This document shows, piece after piece, positions 1-13,100 of a stretch of DNA of 64,000 nucleotides (within the stretch, counting starts at the first letter, position 1; every line of letters starts with the position of its first letter). The notes beneath the pieces are model-generated. The model saw nothing but the letters and a program-made list of their open reading frames with translations. It was not told the DNA's origin and did not search any database. The translations under genes and the position numbers were made by a program. Source of the DNA: Glandiceps talaboti (lineage: Eukaryota; Hemichordata; Enteropneusta; Spengelidae); NCBI RefSeq assembly GCF_964340395.1, contig NC_135560.1, positions 3,282,998 to 3,346,997 of the forward strand. The letters are read 5' to 3'.

Positions 1-880
1 ATAGCAAACTTGTCATTTGTTCAGCTTACATTTATATTATGGCCTACAAGGCTTCTCATTTCACAAGCAACCCATTGCCATGCAGTTGCTATGGCAACTT
101 CTACCTGTATGGAAAAAAGTTATGTGCATACCAAACAAAGAAAAATGCATTTGTACAAATTAGCATCAAAATATGTTGAACTTGTGATTTGAAGGCTGAC
201 TATGTTACCTGCAATGTTTTCCATAGCTAGTAAGCAAAGTTTAGAGTCAACCTGAAAATAAAAGACACACTCCAAGTGTAGCTTTAACATACAAATGATA
301 TGGAAGTCTGGTACACAAAATGTCTATCTTCAAGTGCATACAAAACATGTTTGCAAAGACATAGATATAAGAAGTCACATCTTTAGTCTCTTCAAAAAAA
401 AACCCTTTATAAATGTTTGTGTACTTGCTATACATTCCTAATCATTTTAGGAGTCAATTTGATCTAAGCTATTTTAACCCAAGTCTCCTCAACACACTAC
501 AAGTATCGATTTCAATATCAATTTTAAAATGCACAAGTGTTATTATCACTGTAGTGTTATATTCCATCATATGTGGGTATACATGTATGTCTTCACAAGA
601 TTACATCCCATACAAATGAAGTGTTTTAAGTTACAGTCTTAGTATTATCAAAAATGTTTCATTTAAATAAGCTCATATCATATCATATATCATAAAGAAT
701 GCTGAAAAAAAAATCTCCTGTCCTTTCGCACTCCAGTTGTAATCAAAATGACGTTTATCCTCAATTCTTACGATACGAGTCTGATCTGAGTAAAATGGTA
801 ATAATGCCACCATTTGGAGTTATCAAGGGACCAATTGGACATCGTTGAATCCTGTCGTACTGTCTTGTTGTATTATCCTA
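1..880. other. gene-free flank downstream of UBE2R
   Basis: AT-rich sequence 3' of the UBE2R stop codon. It should contain the 3' UTR of that minus-strand gene in its upper part, but I see no canonical AATAAA or ATTAAA on the minus strand close to the stop, so the transcript end is undefined. The short ORFs here have no recognisable features. Confidence 0.6.
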
Positions 881-1109
881 TCATGATTCCTCGTTTCCCG
901 AATCTTCATTATCATCGTAAATGTTATCCTCCTCGTCCTCGTCATCATCATCGTCATCAAGGTCATAGTCATCATCATAAAAATCAGCCATGTCCATAGA
1001 ACTACTCTGTGGGGTTTGTATTTTAGTCTTGATACAGTAGTCCTGAAGCGTCAGAGGCACTTTCACTCCATCCTTGTCAGCATCTGCTTTTGTGGCACTA
1101 ACTTGTTTC
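881..1109 (-). CDS. UBE2R: UBE2R exon 5 (residues 166-241, acidic tail)
   Basis: 229 bp to the TGA stop. It encodes [18 protein letters not shown], then the tail with a long Asp/Glu run and the terminal SGNEES. In this family the acidic tail supports cullin binding and fast ubiquitin transfer. Reading the minus frame upstream of 1109 gives intron sequence, so the longer ORF seen there is an artefact. Confidence 0.96.
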
Positions 1110-4100
1110 CTGGAGTAAAATAAAAAGTCACAGTTGGGAAAAGATTCTTTAATTCTGTATTGACAGCTTGTATGAACAAAAGCTGGAATTATACTTATTG
1201 TAAAGAGAAGGCTGCCACCTGAATTGACAATGTGCAAAGTTTGCCATCTTGAATAGTGCATTGTGGGAAAAATGATACCATTCCATTGATAAAAATAACT
1301 TTTGTAAATAATGTGTCTTTGTAACAATAAATACTCTAGCTAGGTTATCCAAGTCCTTGCAGAATACACTTTATGGTATTAGGGGCAGGCTGTGTACAAA
1401 ATACACGGTAGGGTATGTTGTGTACAGAAATACATAGCAGAGTGTTCGGGGTCATGTTGTGTACAGAATTACATGGCAGAGTATTGGGGGTTATGTTGTG
1501 TACAGAATTACATAGCAGAGTATTGGGGGTCATGTTGTGTACAGAATTACATAGCAGAGTATTGGGGGTCATGCTGTGTACAGAATTACATAGCACAGTA
1601 TTGGGGGTCATGTTGTGTATAGAATTACATAGCAGAGTATTGGGGGTCATGTTGTGTACAGAATTACATAGCACAGTATTGGGGGTCATATTGTGTACAG
1701 AATTACATAGCACAGTATTGGGGGTCATATTGTGTACAGAATTACATAGCACAGTATTGGGGGTCATGTTGTGTACAGAATTACATAGGGAAATTCACAC
1801 AACAAATGAAAATACTAAATCATGGTTACTATTACCTTATAATATTTTCATATTCTTTGTCCTTTCCTTTGGAATCTTTCCATTTCCTATACATAACTGA
1901 GGCATCCACATTGGCTGGAGAAAATGTATTAGGTTCATTCAAAAGTGATATCACACTGAGTAAAATAGTCCTGTAAGTAGACACAAAAATAGGATAATAA
2001 CAATTTACTCTATCAAAATAATTCATGGCATTAGTCCCCTAATTTTTAATTAGTAGTGAGTGATAGTACATAAACTAAATGTAACTCTACACAGAGTGAG
2101 TCCCTTCCCTAACTTCTACTTAACTGGTTAACTAGTACAAAGCAATAGTACATAAACTACATTGTAAATGTAACACTACAGAGTGCCTTCCTTATCTTAT
2201 ACACTGAGTACTTAGCTTGTACACCGAGTACTTAGCTTGTGCACCGAGTACTTAGCTTGTACACTGAGTGATAGTGTATGAACTAAAAGTGTGAGTCGTT
2301 TTAGTACACTTACCGTACATTTTGAGTGGGGTTCCACCTTTCTGATGGCAACTCACCACTCTGTGGGTCGTCTATTGGTGGATGAAGAATTGATATGCAT
2401 AGATCACCATTCTGAAATTATTCAAACATAAAAATCAATAAAATCATTTATACCTGGTTCTTAAATATTTACACATTGACAACTGTTGCACTCTTGTAAT
2501 GTTCCATGAAACCTTTACACACCTTGCATAAACTGACACGACACTGTGTACCCCTCTTTTTTTAACTCATATCTATTCACCTATAAACCCCAATCTAAAT
2601 CTCTAAACTCACCTCAACAACCCCCCCCCCCCCATCCTACTCACATCATCATTCAATTTCCTCTCTCTGACCTAAGACATCTCCAGAGTTAATTTTCACC
2701 TCCAAATTTTTCTTCTCTCAGACCCTTCCCTTTTATAAAATGTAGATACATATCATTTTAACCCTTCCCGTGTATAAAATGTAGATATATCACTTTAACC
2801 CTTCCCTTGTATAAAATGTAGATATATCACTTTAACCCTTCCCTTGTATAAAATGTAGATACATCTCACTTTAACCCTTCCCTTGTATAAAATGTAGATA
2901 TATCACTTTAACCCTTCCCTTGCATAAAATGTAAACATATCACTTTAACCCTTCCCTTGTATAAAATGTAAATATATCACTTTAACCCTTCCCTTGTATA
3001 AAATGTAGATATATCTCACTTTAACCCTTCCCTTGTATAAAATGTACATATATCTCTGTAATTTTCTAGTTAATGTACTCACATAATAAGCATTGGCGGA
3101 ATATGCTAATGTGACATACATGTAGAAAGGGGAAGGTGTCACTCTGTGTAGCAACTTACCTCATAAACATTGGGATGCCACATTTTAGGTATAAATCTGA
3201 AGGTTGGAGGTGAATATGGATAATCTTGAGGAAATTTCATCCTTGCCTGGGTGAATAAAATACAAAAAGCTAGTTTTGAATCACAACGGTTACCATACTG
3301 TACATTTCATTGCTATCACATACCATACAAACACCACAATACATGTATGTAGAGTTCATTGCAAGGTCAAGCTGACATTATTTTGGACATTGTTATTGTA
3401 CACACTAAAATACTTTTGAAATACATTTTCTCTATCCAGTTTGCAAACTGTCAATGTTTCATCTTATATTTTGAGAAATTTACCTATCATTTGTTTATCC
3501 AATAGAGAAGCTGAGGTTTTTTGGAAAAATGACCTCAAATACATATGTACAATGTACTTATTTTTGTGTTAGTGACTTAATGAAGTATACATGTACCATT
3601 GAATTGTAACTAGTACCACACACCAAAGACATATTATTTTTTTAAACATATCAATACCGGTACACCACATGACTACAGACATGAATGTACATAAACTACA
3701 TCTACAATACTGTTTTGCTAGTTTCTGTAAATGTTTCTCTTGTTCAGGTATTGGAAATTCAAGTAACTTAAGGAGTCTTGTCAGTGTGAGTTGAAGACAA
3801 GTACCAATAAGGTCATACAAGTTATGAATATTTCATACATGTAGAGTTCTGTAACAGTATGAAGCTTATTTTAACAGCTTATCTCTACATGATTATATCT
3901 GATTAATTAAACATACTAATAAATGTTTTTATGGAGACACATTAGTATGATGTGCATGTACATCGTATAATCAAATTCGTTTTTTTTTGTATAAAACACT
4001 GAAGTACTTATACAATAACTATATGATGGTAAAACAGCACGTACTTCATAAAACTATGGTGCATACATGTGTGCAGCTGATTCCTGTACAGCAAAATATT

Positions 4101-7100
4101 TAAGAAGACATTGACATTTAGGTCTCTGTGCTAATACCAAGTTACTACACAATGTATACAGTTGAGAGTTACATTTGTATTACACATCCAAATAATACAC
4201 AGTGACTAACCTTTCCATCTTAATTCTTACACTATATCAACTCTATCTAATCTATTAAATTCTAGTTTGAAAAGATACCAGACTACTCTCTAATGCTTCG
4301 CTGATGCTTTTTCTTTCTTTTCAAATAATCTTTGGAGGCCATAAAAGCTATGACCAATTACATTATTCTATGTAAAATTCACTTTCAAAATTGCAAGTCT
4401 TCTTTGTTGTGACATTGCACTCATTATTGCTGCCTGAATGGCAGTCCAATCTATTTAGCATATAAAATAGATAGTGACATGGGTTGCAATCCCTAGAGTT
4501 ATCACCATTTAGAGTGTATGTGGTACAACCCCAGGCTAGTAAGATTACTATCTCAAAACAATTATAAAGGGGAAGGATATCCAAATCTACACTTAGAAAT
4601 AGGCATGACACAAAAATTTACTCAATTTGATAAAAAAAAACACTTCAATTGTTAAAAAGTGTTCACTATGATGAAAGATAAAGTAACCATACAGGAAGGG
4701 ATATGTCAACTCGATAAACACTTTTAATCATAAGCAAATATGAATAAACAATTGATGCATTGTGGCATTTTAAGATATATGGGAAAACAACAGATACATG
4801 CACAGACTAGTCATTACTATATTTATCCATTTTATTCACAAATCACTTCCTTACAATGTATGTATAATGCCAACCTATTTACACATTTTTTTTATTATCT
4901 TTTTTTTTTTCAATTAGTGAGTTACAAGCACAGACTTGTCCTATGTTTTTCCTCATTGTTTTTTTTTCTTCAAGTACAGAAACACTGCAATGTTTTTACG
5001 AAAATGTCAAATAAATACTACTTCTCAAGTTGTCATCCATATGACCATAGTAACAATAACATTATCTGTAAATGTTCCATGTGAGTAGACTGTCTTTGAC
5101 CATGTACTAACATTATCTGTAAATGTTCCATGTGAGTAGACTGTCTTTGACCACACTAACATTATCTGTAAATGTTCCATGTGAGTAGACTGTCTTTGAC
5201 CACACTAACATTATCTGTAAATGTTCCATGTGAGTAGACTGTCTTTGACCACACTAACATTATCTGTAAATGTTCCATGTGAGTAGACTGTCTTTGACCA
5301 CACTAACATTATCTGTAAATGTTCCATGTGAGTAGACTGTCTTTGACCATAGTAACATTATCTGTAAATGTTCCATGTGAGTAGACTGTCTTTGACCACA
5401 CTAACATTATCTGTAAATGTTCCATGTGAGTAGACTGTCTTTGACCATAGTAACATTATCTGTAAATGTTCCATGTGAGTAGACTGTCTTTGACCATAGT
5501 AACATTATCTGTAAATGTTCCATGTGAGTAGACTGTCTTTGACCATAGTAACATTATCTGTAAATGTTCCATGTGAGTAGACTGTCTTTGACCATAGTAA
5601 CATTATCTGTAAATGTTCCATGTGAGTAGACTGTCTTTGACCACACTAACATTATCTGTAAATGTTCCATGTGAGTAGACTGTCTTTGACCATAGTAACA
5701 TTATCTGTAAATGTTCCATGTGAGTAGACTGTCTTTGACCATAGTAACATTATCTGTAAATGTTCCATGTGAGTAGACTGTCTTTGACCATAGTAACATT
5801 ATCTGTAAATGTTCCATGTGAGTAGACTGTCTTTGACCATAGTAACATTATCTGTAAATGTTCCATGTGAGTAGACTGTCTTTGACCACACTAACATTAT
5901 CTGTAAATGTTTCATGTGAGTAGACTGTCTTTGACCATAGTAACATTATCTGTAAATGTTCCATGTGAGTAGACTGTCTTTGACCATAGTAACATTATCT
6001 GTAAATGTTCCATGTGAGTAGACTGTCTTTGACCACACTAACATTATCTGTAAATGTTCCATGTGAGTAGACTGTCTTTGACCATAGTAACATTATCTGT
6101 AAATGTTCCATGTGAGTAGACTGTCTTTGACCACACTAACATTATCTGTAAATGTTCCATGTGAGTAGACTGTCTTTGACCATAGTAACATTATCTGTAA
6201 ATGTTCCATGTGAGTAGACTGTCTTTGACCATAGTAACATTATCTGTAAATGTTCCATGTGAGTAGACTGTCTTTGACCACAGTAACATTATCTGTAAAT
6301 GTTCCATGTGAGTAGACTGTCTTTGACCACACTAACATTATCTGTAAATGTTTCATGTGAGTAGACTGTCTTTGACCATAGTAACATTATCTGTAAATGT
6401 TCCATGTGAGTAGACTGTCTTTGACCACAGTAACATTATCTGTAAATGTTCCATGTGAGTAGACTGTCTTTGACCACACTAACATTATCTGTAAATGTTT
6501 CATGTGAGTAGACTGTCTTTGACCATAGTAACATTATCTGTAAATGTTCCATGTGAGTAGACTGTCTTTGACCATAGTAACATTATCTGTAAATGTTCCA
6601 TGTGAGTAGACTGTCTTTGACCACAGTAACATTATCTGTAAATGTTCCATGTGAGTAGACTGTCTTTGACCACAGTAACATTGTCTGTAAATGTTTCATG
6701 TGAGTAGACTGTCTTTGACCACACTAACATTGTCTGTAAATGTTCCATGTGAGTAGACTGTCTTTGACCATAGTAACATTATCTGTAAATGTTCCATGTG
6801 AGTAGACTGTCTTTGACCATAGTAACATTATCTGTAAATGTTCCATGTGAGTAGACTGTCTTTGACCATAGTAACATTATCTGTAAATGTTCCATGTGAG
6901 TAGACTGTCTTTGACCACAGTAACATTATCTGTAAATGTTTCATGTGAGTAGACTGTCTTTGACCATAGTAACATTATCTGTAAATGTTCCATGTGAGTA
7001 GACTGTCTTTGACCATAGTAACATTATCTGTAAATGTTCCATGTGAGTAGACTGTCTTTGACCATAGTAACATTATCTGTAAATGTTCCATGTGAGTAGA

Positions 7101-10100
7101 CTGTCTTTGACCACACTAACATTATCTGTAAATGTTCCATGTGAGTAGACTGTCTTTGACCATAGTAACATTATCTGTAAATGTTCCATGTGAGTAGACT
7201 GTCTTTGACCATAGTAACATTATCTGTAAATGTTCCATGTGAGTAGACTGTCTTTGACCACACTAACATTATCTGTAAATGTTCCATGTGAGTAGACTGT
7301 CTTTGACCATAGTAACATTATCTGTAAATGTTCCATGTGAGTAGACTGTCTTTGACCACACTAACATTATCTGTAAATGTTCCATGTGAGTAGACTGTCT
7401 TTGACCACACTAACATTATCTGTAAATGTTCCATGTGAGTAGACTGTCTTTGACCACAGTAACATTATCTGTAAATGTTTCATGTGAGTAGACTGTCTTT
7501 GACCATAGTAACATTATCTGTAAATGTTCCATGTGAGTAGACTGTCTTTGACCACAGTAACATTATCTGTAAATGTTCCATGTGAGTAGACTGTCTTTGA
7601 CCACACTAACATTATCTGTAAATGTTCCATGTGAGTAGACTGTCTTTGACCATAGTAACATTATCTGTAAATGTTCCATGTGAGTAGACTGTCTTTGACC
7701 ACACTAACATTATCTGTAAATGTTCCATGTGAGTAGACTGTCTTTGACCATGTACTAACATTATCTGTAAATGTTCCATGTGAGTAGACTGTCTTTGACC
7801 ACACTAACATTATCTGTAAATGTTCCATGTGAGTAGACTGTCTTTGACCATAGTAACATTATCTGTAAATGTTCCATGTGAGTAGACTGTCTTTGACCAC
7901 AGTAACATTATCTGTAAATGTTCCATGTGAGTAGACTGTCTTTGACCATGTACTAACATTATCTGTAAATGTTCCATGTGAGTAGACTGTCTTTGACCAC
8001 ACTAACATTATCTGTAAATGTTCCATGTGAGTAGACTGTCTTTGACCATAGTAACATTATCTGTAAATGTTCCATGTGAGTAGACTGTCTTTGACCATGT
8101 ACTAACATTATCTGTAAATGTTCCGTGTGAGTAGACTGTCTTTGACCACACTAACATTATCTGTAAATGTTCCATGTGAGTAGACTGTCTTTGACCATAG
8201 TAACATTATCTGTAAATGTTCCATGTGAGTAGACTGTCTTTGACCACACTAACATTATCTGTAAATGTTCCATGTGAGTAGACTGTCTTTGACCACACTA
8301 ACATTATCTGTAAATGTTCCATGTGAGTAGACTGTCTTTGACCACAGTAACATTATCTGTAAATGTTCCATGTGAGTAGACTGTCTTTGACCATAGTAAC
8401 ATTATCTGTAAATGTTCCATGTGAGTAGACTGTCTTTGACCATAGTAACATTATCTGTAAATGTTCCATGTGAGTAGACTGTCTTTGACCATAGTAACAT
8501 TATCTGTAAATGTTCCATGTGAGTAGACTGTCTTTGACCATAGTAACATTATCTGTAAATGTTCCATGTGAGTAGACTGTCTTTGACCATAGTAACATTA
8601 TCTGTAAATGTTCCATGTGAGTAGACTGTCTTTGACCATAGTAACATTATCTGTAAATGTTCCATGTGAGTAGACTGTCTTTGACCATAGTAACATTATC
8701 TGTAAATGTTCCATGTGAGTAGACTGTCTTTGACCATAGTAACATTATCTGTAAATGTTCCATGTGAGTAGACTGTCTTTGACCACACTAACATTATCTG
8801 TAAATGTTCCATGTGAGTAGACTGTCTTTGACCACACTAACATTATCTGTAAATGTTCCATGTGAGTAGACTGTCTTTGACCATAGTAACATTATCTGTA
8901 AATGTTCCATGTGAGTAGACTGTCTTTGACCATAGTAACATTATCTGTAAATGTTCCATGTGAGTAGACTGTCTTTGACCATAGTAACATTATCTGTAAA
9001 TGTTCCATGTGAGTAGACTGTCTTTGACCATAGTAACATTATCTGTAAATGTTTCATGTGAGTAGACTGTCTTTGACCATAGTAACATTATCTGTAAATG
9101 TTCCATGTGAGTAGACTGTCTTTGACCACACTAACATTATCTGTAAATGTTTCATGTGAGTAGACTGTCTTTGACCACACTAACATTATCTGTAAATGTT
9201 CCATGTGAGTAGACTGTCTTTGACCACAGGGAACCCAGGAACCGTGTGACAAACAAAACGAAACAAACAAACAAATAAATAAATGAACAAGCAAACGAGC
9301 GACAAGTATAGGAACAAATAAAATAATTAAATAAACCAGCAAATAAACAGATACTCATGGAGCAGAGGTATACTAGATAAATATGGTTTTTTCCTATACC
9401 ATCACTACAAAAAACACAAGGGTTCACTCTAGGTCTCTCTCTGTCCCTCTTTTCAAGCCTCAAAAAACACCCAAATCAATCTTAAATGACATTAAACACT
9501 CAGTATACGTAATTTACAGGACCATGGCCTGAAGGGCATGAAGCGGGTATTTAAACTGAATTCAAATACCAGGATGTTGTCTAATATTAACACATATGAA
9601 TACTGCGATGAAGATGGTGGAAATTGACTTTTAAATCACCGAAATTTGTAGTCCATGTGCGATGAAAGGTAAAGATTTTATCTGAATCGCGAGGCCATGG
9701 TCCTGTAAATTACGTAACATGGCGACGCCAGACACACCAAGTGAGTTAACATATCAAGACTTATTGGAGAAACTTGGATATTCACACTTGATAGACTTTC
9801 AGAGAAGAAAAATTACATGCACGATAACAGTCCAGGAGGTGGAGCCATCTGAGCTCGTTCGACTCACAGCTACATGTACCTAGTACCTGTACACGGTACC
9901 ATAGACTATTGAGCGTATGAGCATGACAATGAAATTGCCATGTTGGGCATTGAGGTCATCCAATGTCATTTACAAATGTTATAAAACACACGGTTTCAAG
10001 CTTTAACAAAGAAAGATAGGCAAGGTAAATTACTTGATTATGACCATCAAAATACATTTACGATGTCAAATTTGCACTGCAGTGTACATGTATATGCGTT

Positions 10101-13100
10101 GAGTGATCTTACATTGAACTGTATGCAAATCATACGATAAAGTAAAGCCCAATTCTATGATGTCACATCATGAATAAGTAATAGAAAGGGAGATACAGCG
10201 AGCTACATAACAGTTGTTCGTGCCTTCAGCACTCACAGTTCATGCCTTCAGCACTCACAGTTCCTATAAGTATGCATTAGTATTCAGTACTACGAAGCGA
10301 GGCGACGACTTTGTTTTAGATGAAACATAGCAAAAAAGGCATGAATGACTGTCGACAGTCTAACGGTCTATGGACGATGCGTTTTGGATGGTTCCGTAAA
10401 AGAGGCAGTGGTTTGTGACGATGCTTACTAATGAGTGACATACTACATTTGTAAGTTTTTAAAGGTACATGTACATGTACATGGGGTACATTGTATGTTA
10501 CTGGTTACACAGTAAGAATGGAAATTTGTTCCAATTCTCAGAGACAAATGGTGAGACAACAATATAGATACTTAACATTTGTGTAACAGTACAGTTTGAA
10601 GGTATTGAGAATAATGTCTATACACAATGAGAATTGATATGACTAGAATACAAACATAGGTACATGTACAATAGACATGTGACGAGTCTATATCAGTGCA
10701 TGTTTGAATCCCTGGTCATCACAATTAGTATATCTTATCAGTGAAGCCATTACATGGTATTACTCTTATGTTCTGGACCAACTTCTTTCTGTAGCTCTGC
10801 CACAAAACTCTTCTTTTTTTTCAAACCTAGATTTTAATCCAAATCTAAAGTGGGCCTTTAATGTTTAATGATGACATGGTGAAAAGTACTTGTACAGTGG
10901 TTCACTATCAATAAACAAGCGACCTATCGGTCAGAATAGCTCCGCTGTTTTTTTTTTAATTTAATTTTTTTATTTTGGTGACATGTAGAAGTGGTTCAGG
11001 TCTTCAGCTCTTCACTATGCAGTTTTGTTTTAGCGATGCAATAAAGTGGTTAGTGGTTTCATATGATGTCTCACTATAAAACACATTTTACACAGAAGTT
11101 GGTAATGTATTGTACTTTTATACCATAGTCACCATTTTATAACAAAAATCTACTGTTATGAAAAATTGCACAAAATCTCAGAAAAAAATGACTGGGAAAT
11201 GCACACAAGAAAAAGAAAAAAAGAGGATTTTGAGGTTGGCTATAAATAATTCCAGTGTCTTACAGCTGTAACCCTGGAAAATTTTAATGATGAATGAAAT
11301 AAACTAGGGATCTAAAATAATTTTGAGGCAATTTGAATCTCAATTTTCTAACAAATTTACAAAGTCAACAACATTCAACTTGTACTAGTTGTGGTAGATA
11401 TATATAGGGAAGAAATGTATTAATCGCCATCTTAGTTTCCGTACGGCGACAATCTCAAGTACCCGGAAGAGAGTCATTCTCAGCCATACGTTACAGTGGT
11501 AACACTCGTTCATGTTCGGTTACCTTTCACAAAGAAAACACAACGAAATGGTTGAAATGATCTTTTTTTTTATTTCTTTTCATCACAACAACAAAATCTG
11601 CGTGATCAAAAGTGTTGTAAACTAAACCAGAAAGAATTATCGGACTGGCTAAACTTCCCGATGAACTGGAGTAAGGTCCTACTACTTCCAAGTAAGCCTC
11701 GATAGTACTATAGTACGTGAGAAAATCGTCTCAAACTAGCGATACAACTTTCAAAATATAACTTGACATGTCTTCATTTGTTAGAGTTATACAATTCAAG
11801 ACGGGTTTTCACTCGAAAACAACAATTCTGTGAATAATGACACTCTGAACGCAGCGATTTCTCGGACGATGTTACCACTGTAACGTATGGCTGACAACGA
11901 CTTGCTTCCGGGTTAGTCCCTCGTGCATACGGGTGGATTGTCGGCGATTAATACATACATCGTCTGATATTTTAATTCACAGTGTTTCTTGTGACCGGCG
12001 CCTGTCAGCAGACTCTGCCATTTTTTTCATCATTCCATTGTATTTAAACCTTGTACTTGACATTTCGCAATATTTATAATTCTCAACAAAATACCTCAAC
12101 ATGCCTCACTTCGCTCGTACTCAAAGCAGCCCCGCGCGTAGTCCTGCTTGCATACGGAGGAATTCGGGACTCGATTCTGACAATTGTCCCTCCCCCTCCG
12201 GTGTTTAGAGTCAAGTCAGTAATACAGACTCGTGCACCCGAGGACTACCCCGCGCGGTATGAAATATGATCACTGACACTGATGACATGATGAGAGAGAA
12301 CCTTTTCGGATTTACATGTAAAACGGGGAAAGATACGCAAAACATAATGCAAAGTCTGAAGCCAAATTAAAGTTGTAATTATTTTAATTATTTTTACTTG
12401 CCAAATATTTGCATTTTGGAAAGGCAAGACACGTTCATGTCGTTTAACTTTACATGTGAACTGTCGGCCATAACTTCAACCGCATGCCTGGCATGCCCTT
12501 CCTTACGCAAGTTGTCTGAATTCTGGTTCACTGTCATTCCAAATTGCACGACAATATAGAATTAACCACAAGTTACATGTTATCTGAAAACATCACACTT
12601 TTATAGTGGGTCTGAAGTGTGATTTTAGTGAGTACCAAGAACGTCCTGTGTTGATACTCAAGATACTTGCTGTGGAAAATCGCTCGGTCGAATGAGGTCA
12701 CCTTCAGCTTCTGGTCGAATCAGGATAGAGTATGCAAATGAGGATGTTGCGGACTGGCTGATTATGTAGAAGGGTGCAGATTTGGATTTGAAGTTTACAA
12801 CCCTGTTTCGAACAAACGCTTGTCATTTGGGCGCCCAATGCGTAGAATTATGACTATAGCACATATTACATTGCTTGTTTGACGTCAATAGTGTCTTTTG
12901 AAAAGTGGCAGTTTAAAGTCTCGTCGACTGATTTCCAATATGGCGTCGGTCATTATGCTCATTAACATATTCATTTTTTTTTCAAATTACAAAAAAAAAA
13001 TCATAAAAAATAAAAATGAGGATGTGCTGACTTGAAATTAACAAGTCTGAGTAAGCTACCCCCTGCGCATCAACACGCCAGATATCAAAGCAATCTAATA

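Noticed and set aside
1345-1900. 13-residue periodic ORFs on both strands
   Set aside because: By-product of a 39-bp minisatellite (multiple of three).
5044-9228. CRISPR-like regular repeat array
   Set aside because: Units are contiguous with no unique spacers, in a eukaryotic intron; it is a satellite.
12130-12260. GCGCGTAGTCCT / AGGACTACCCCGCGC inverted pair as separate MITE
   Set aside because: Arms are short with an indel, lie inside element C, and have no target duplication.
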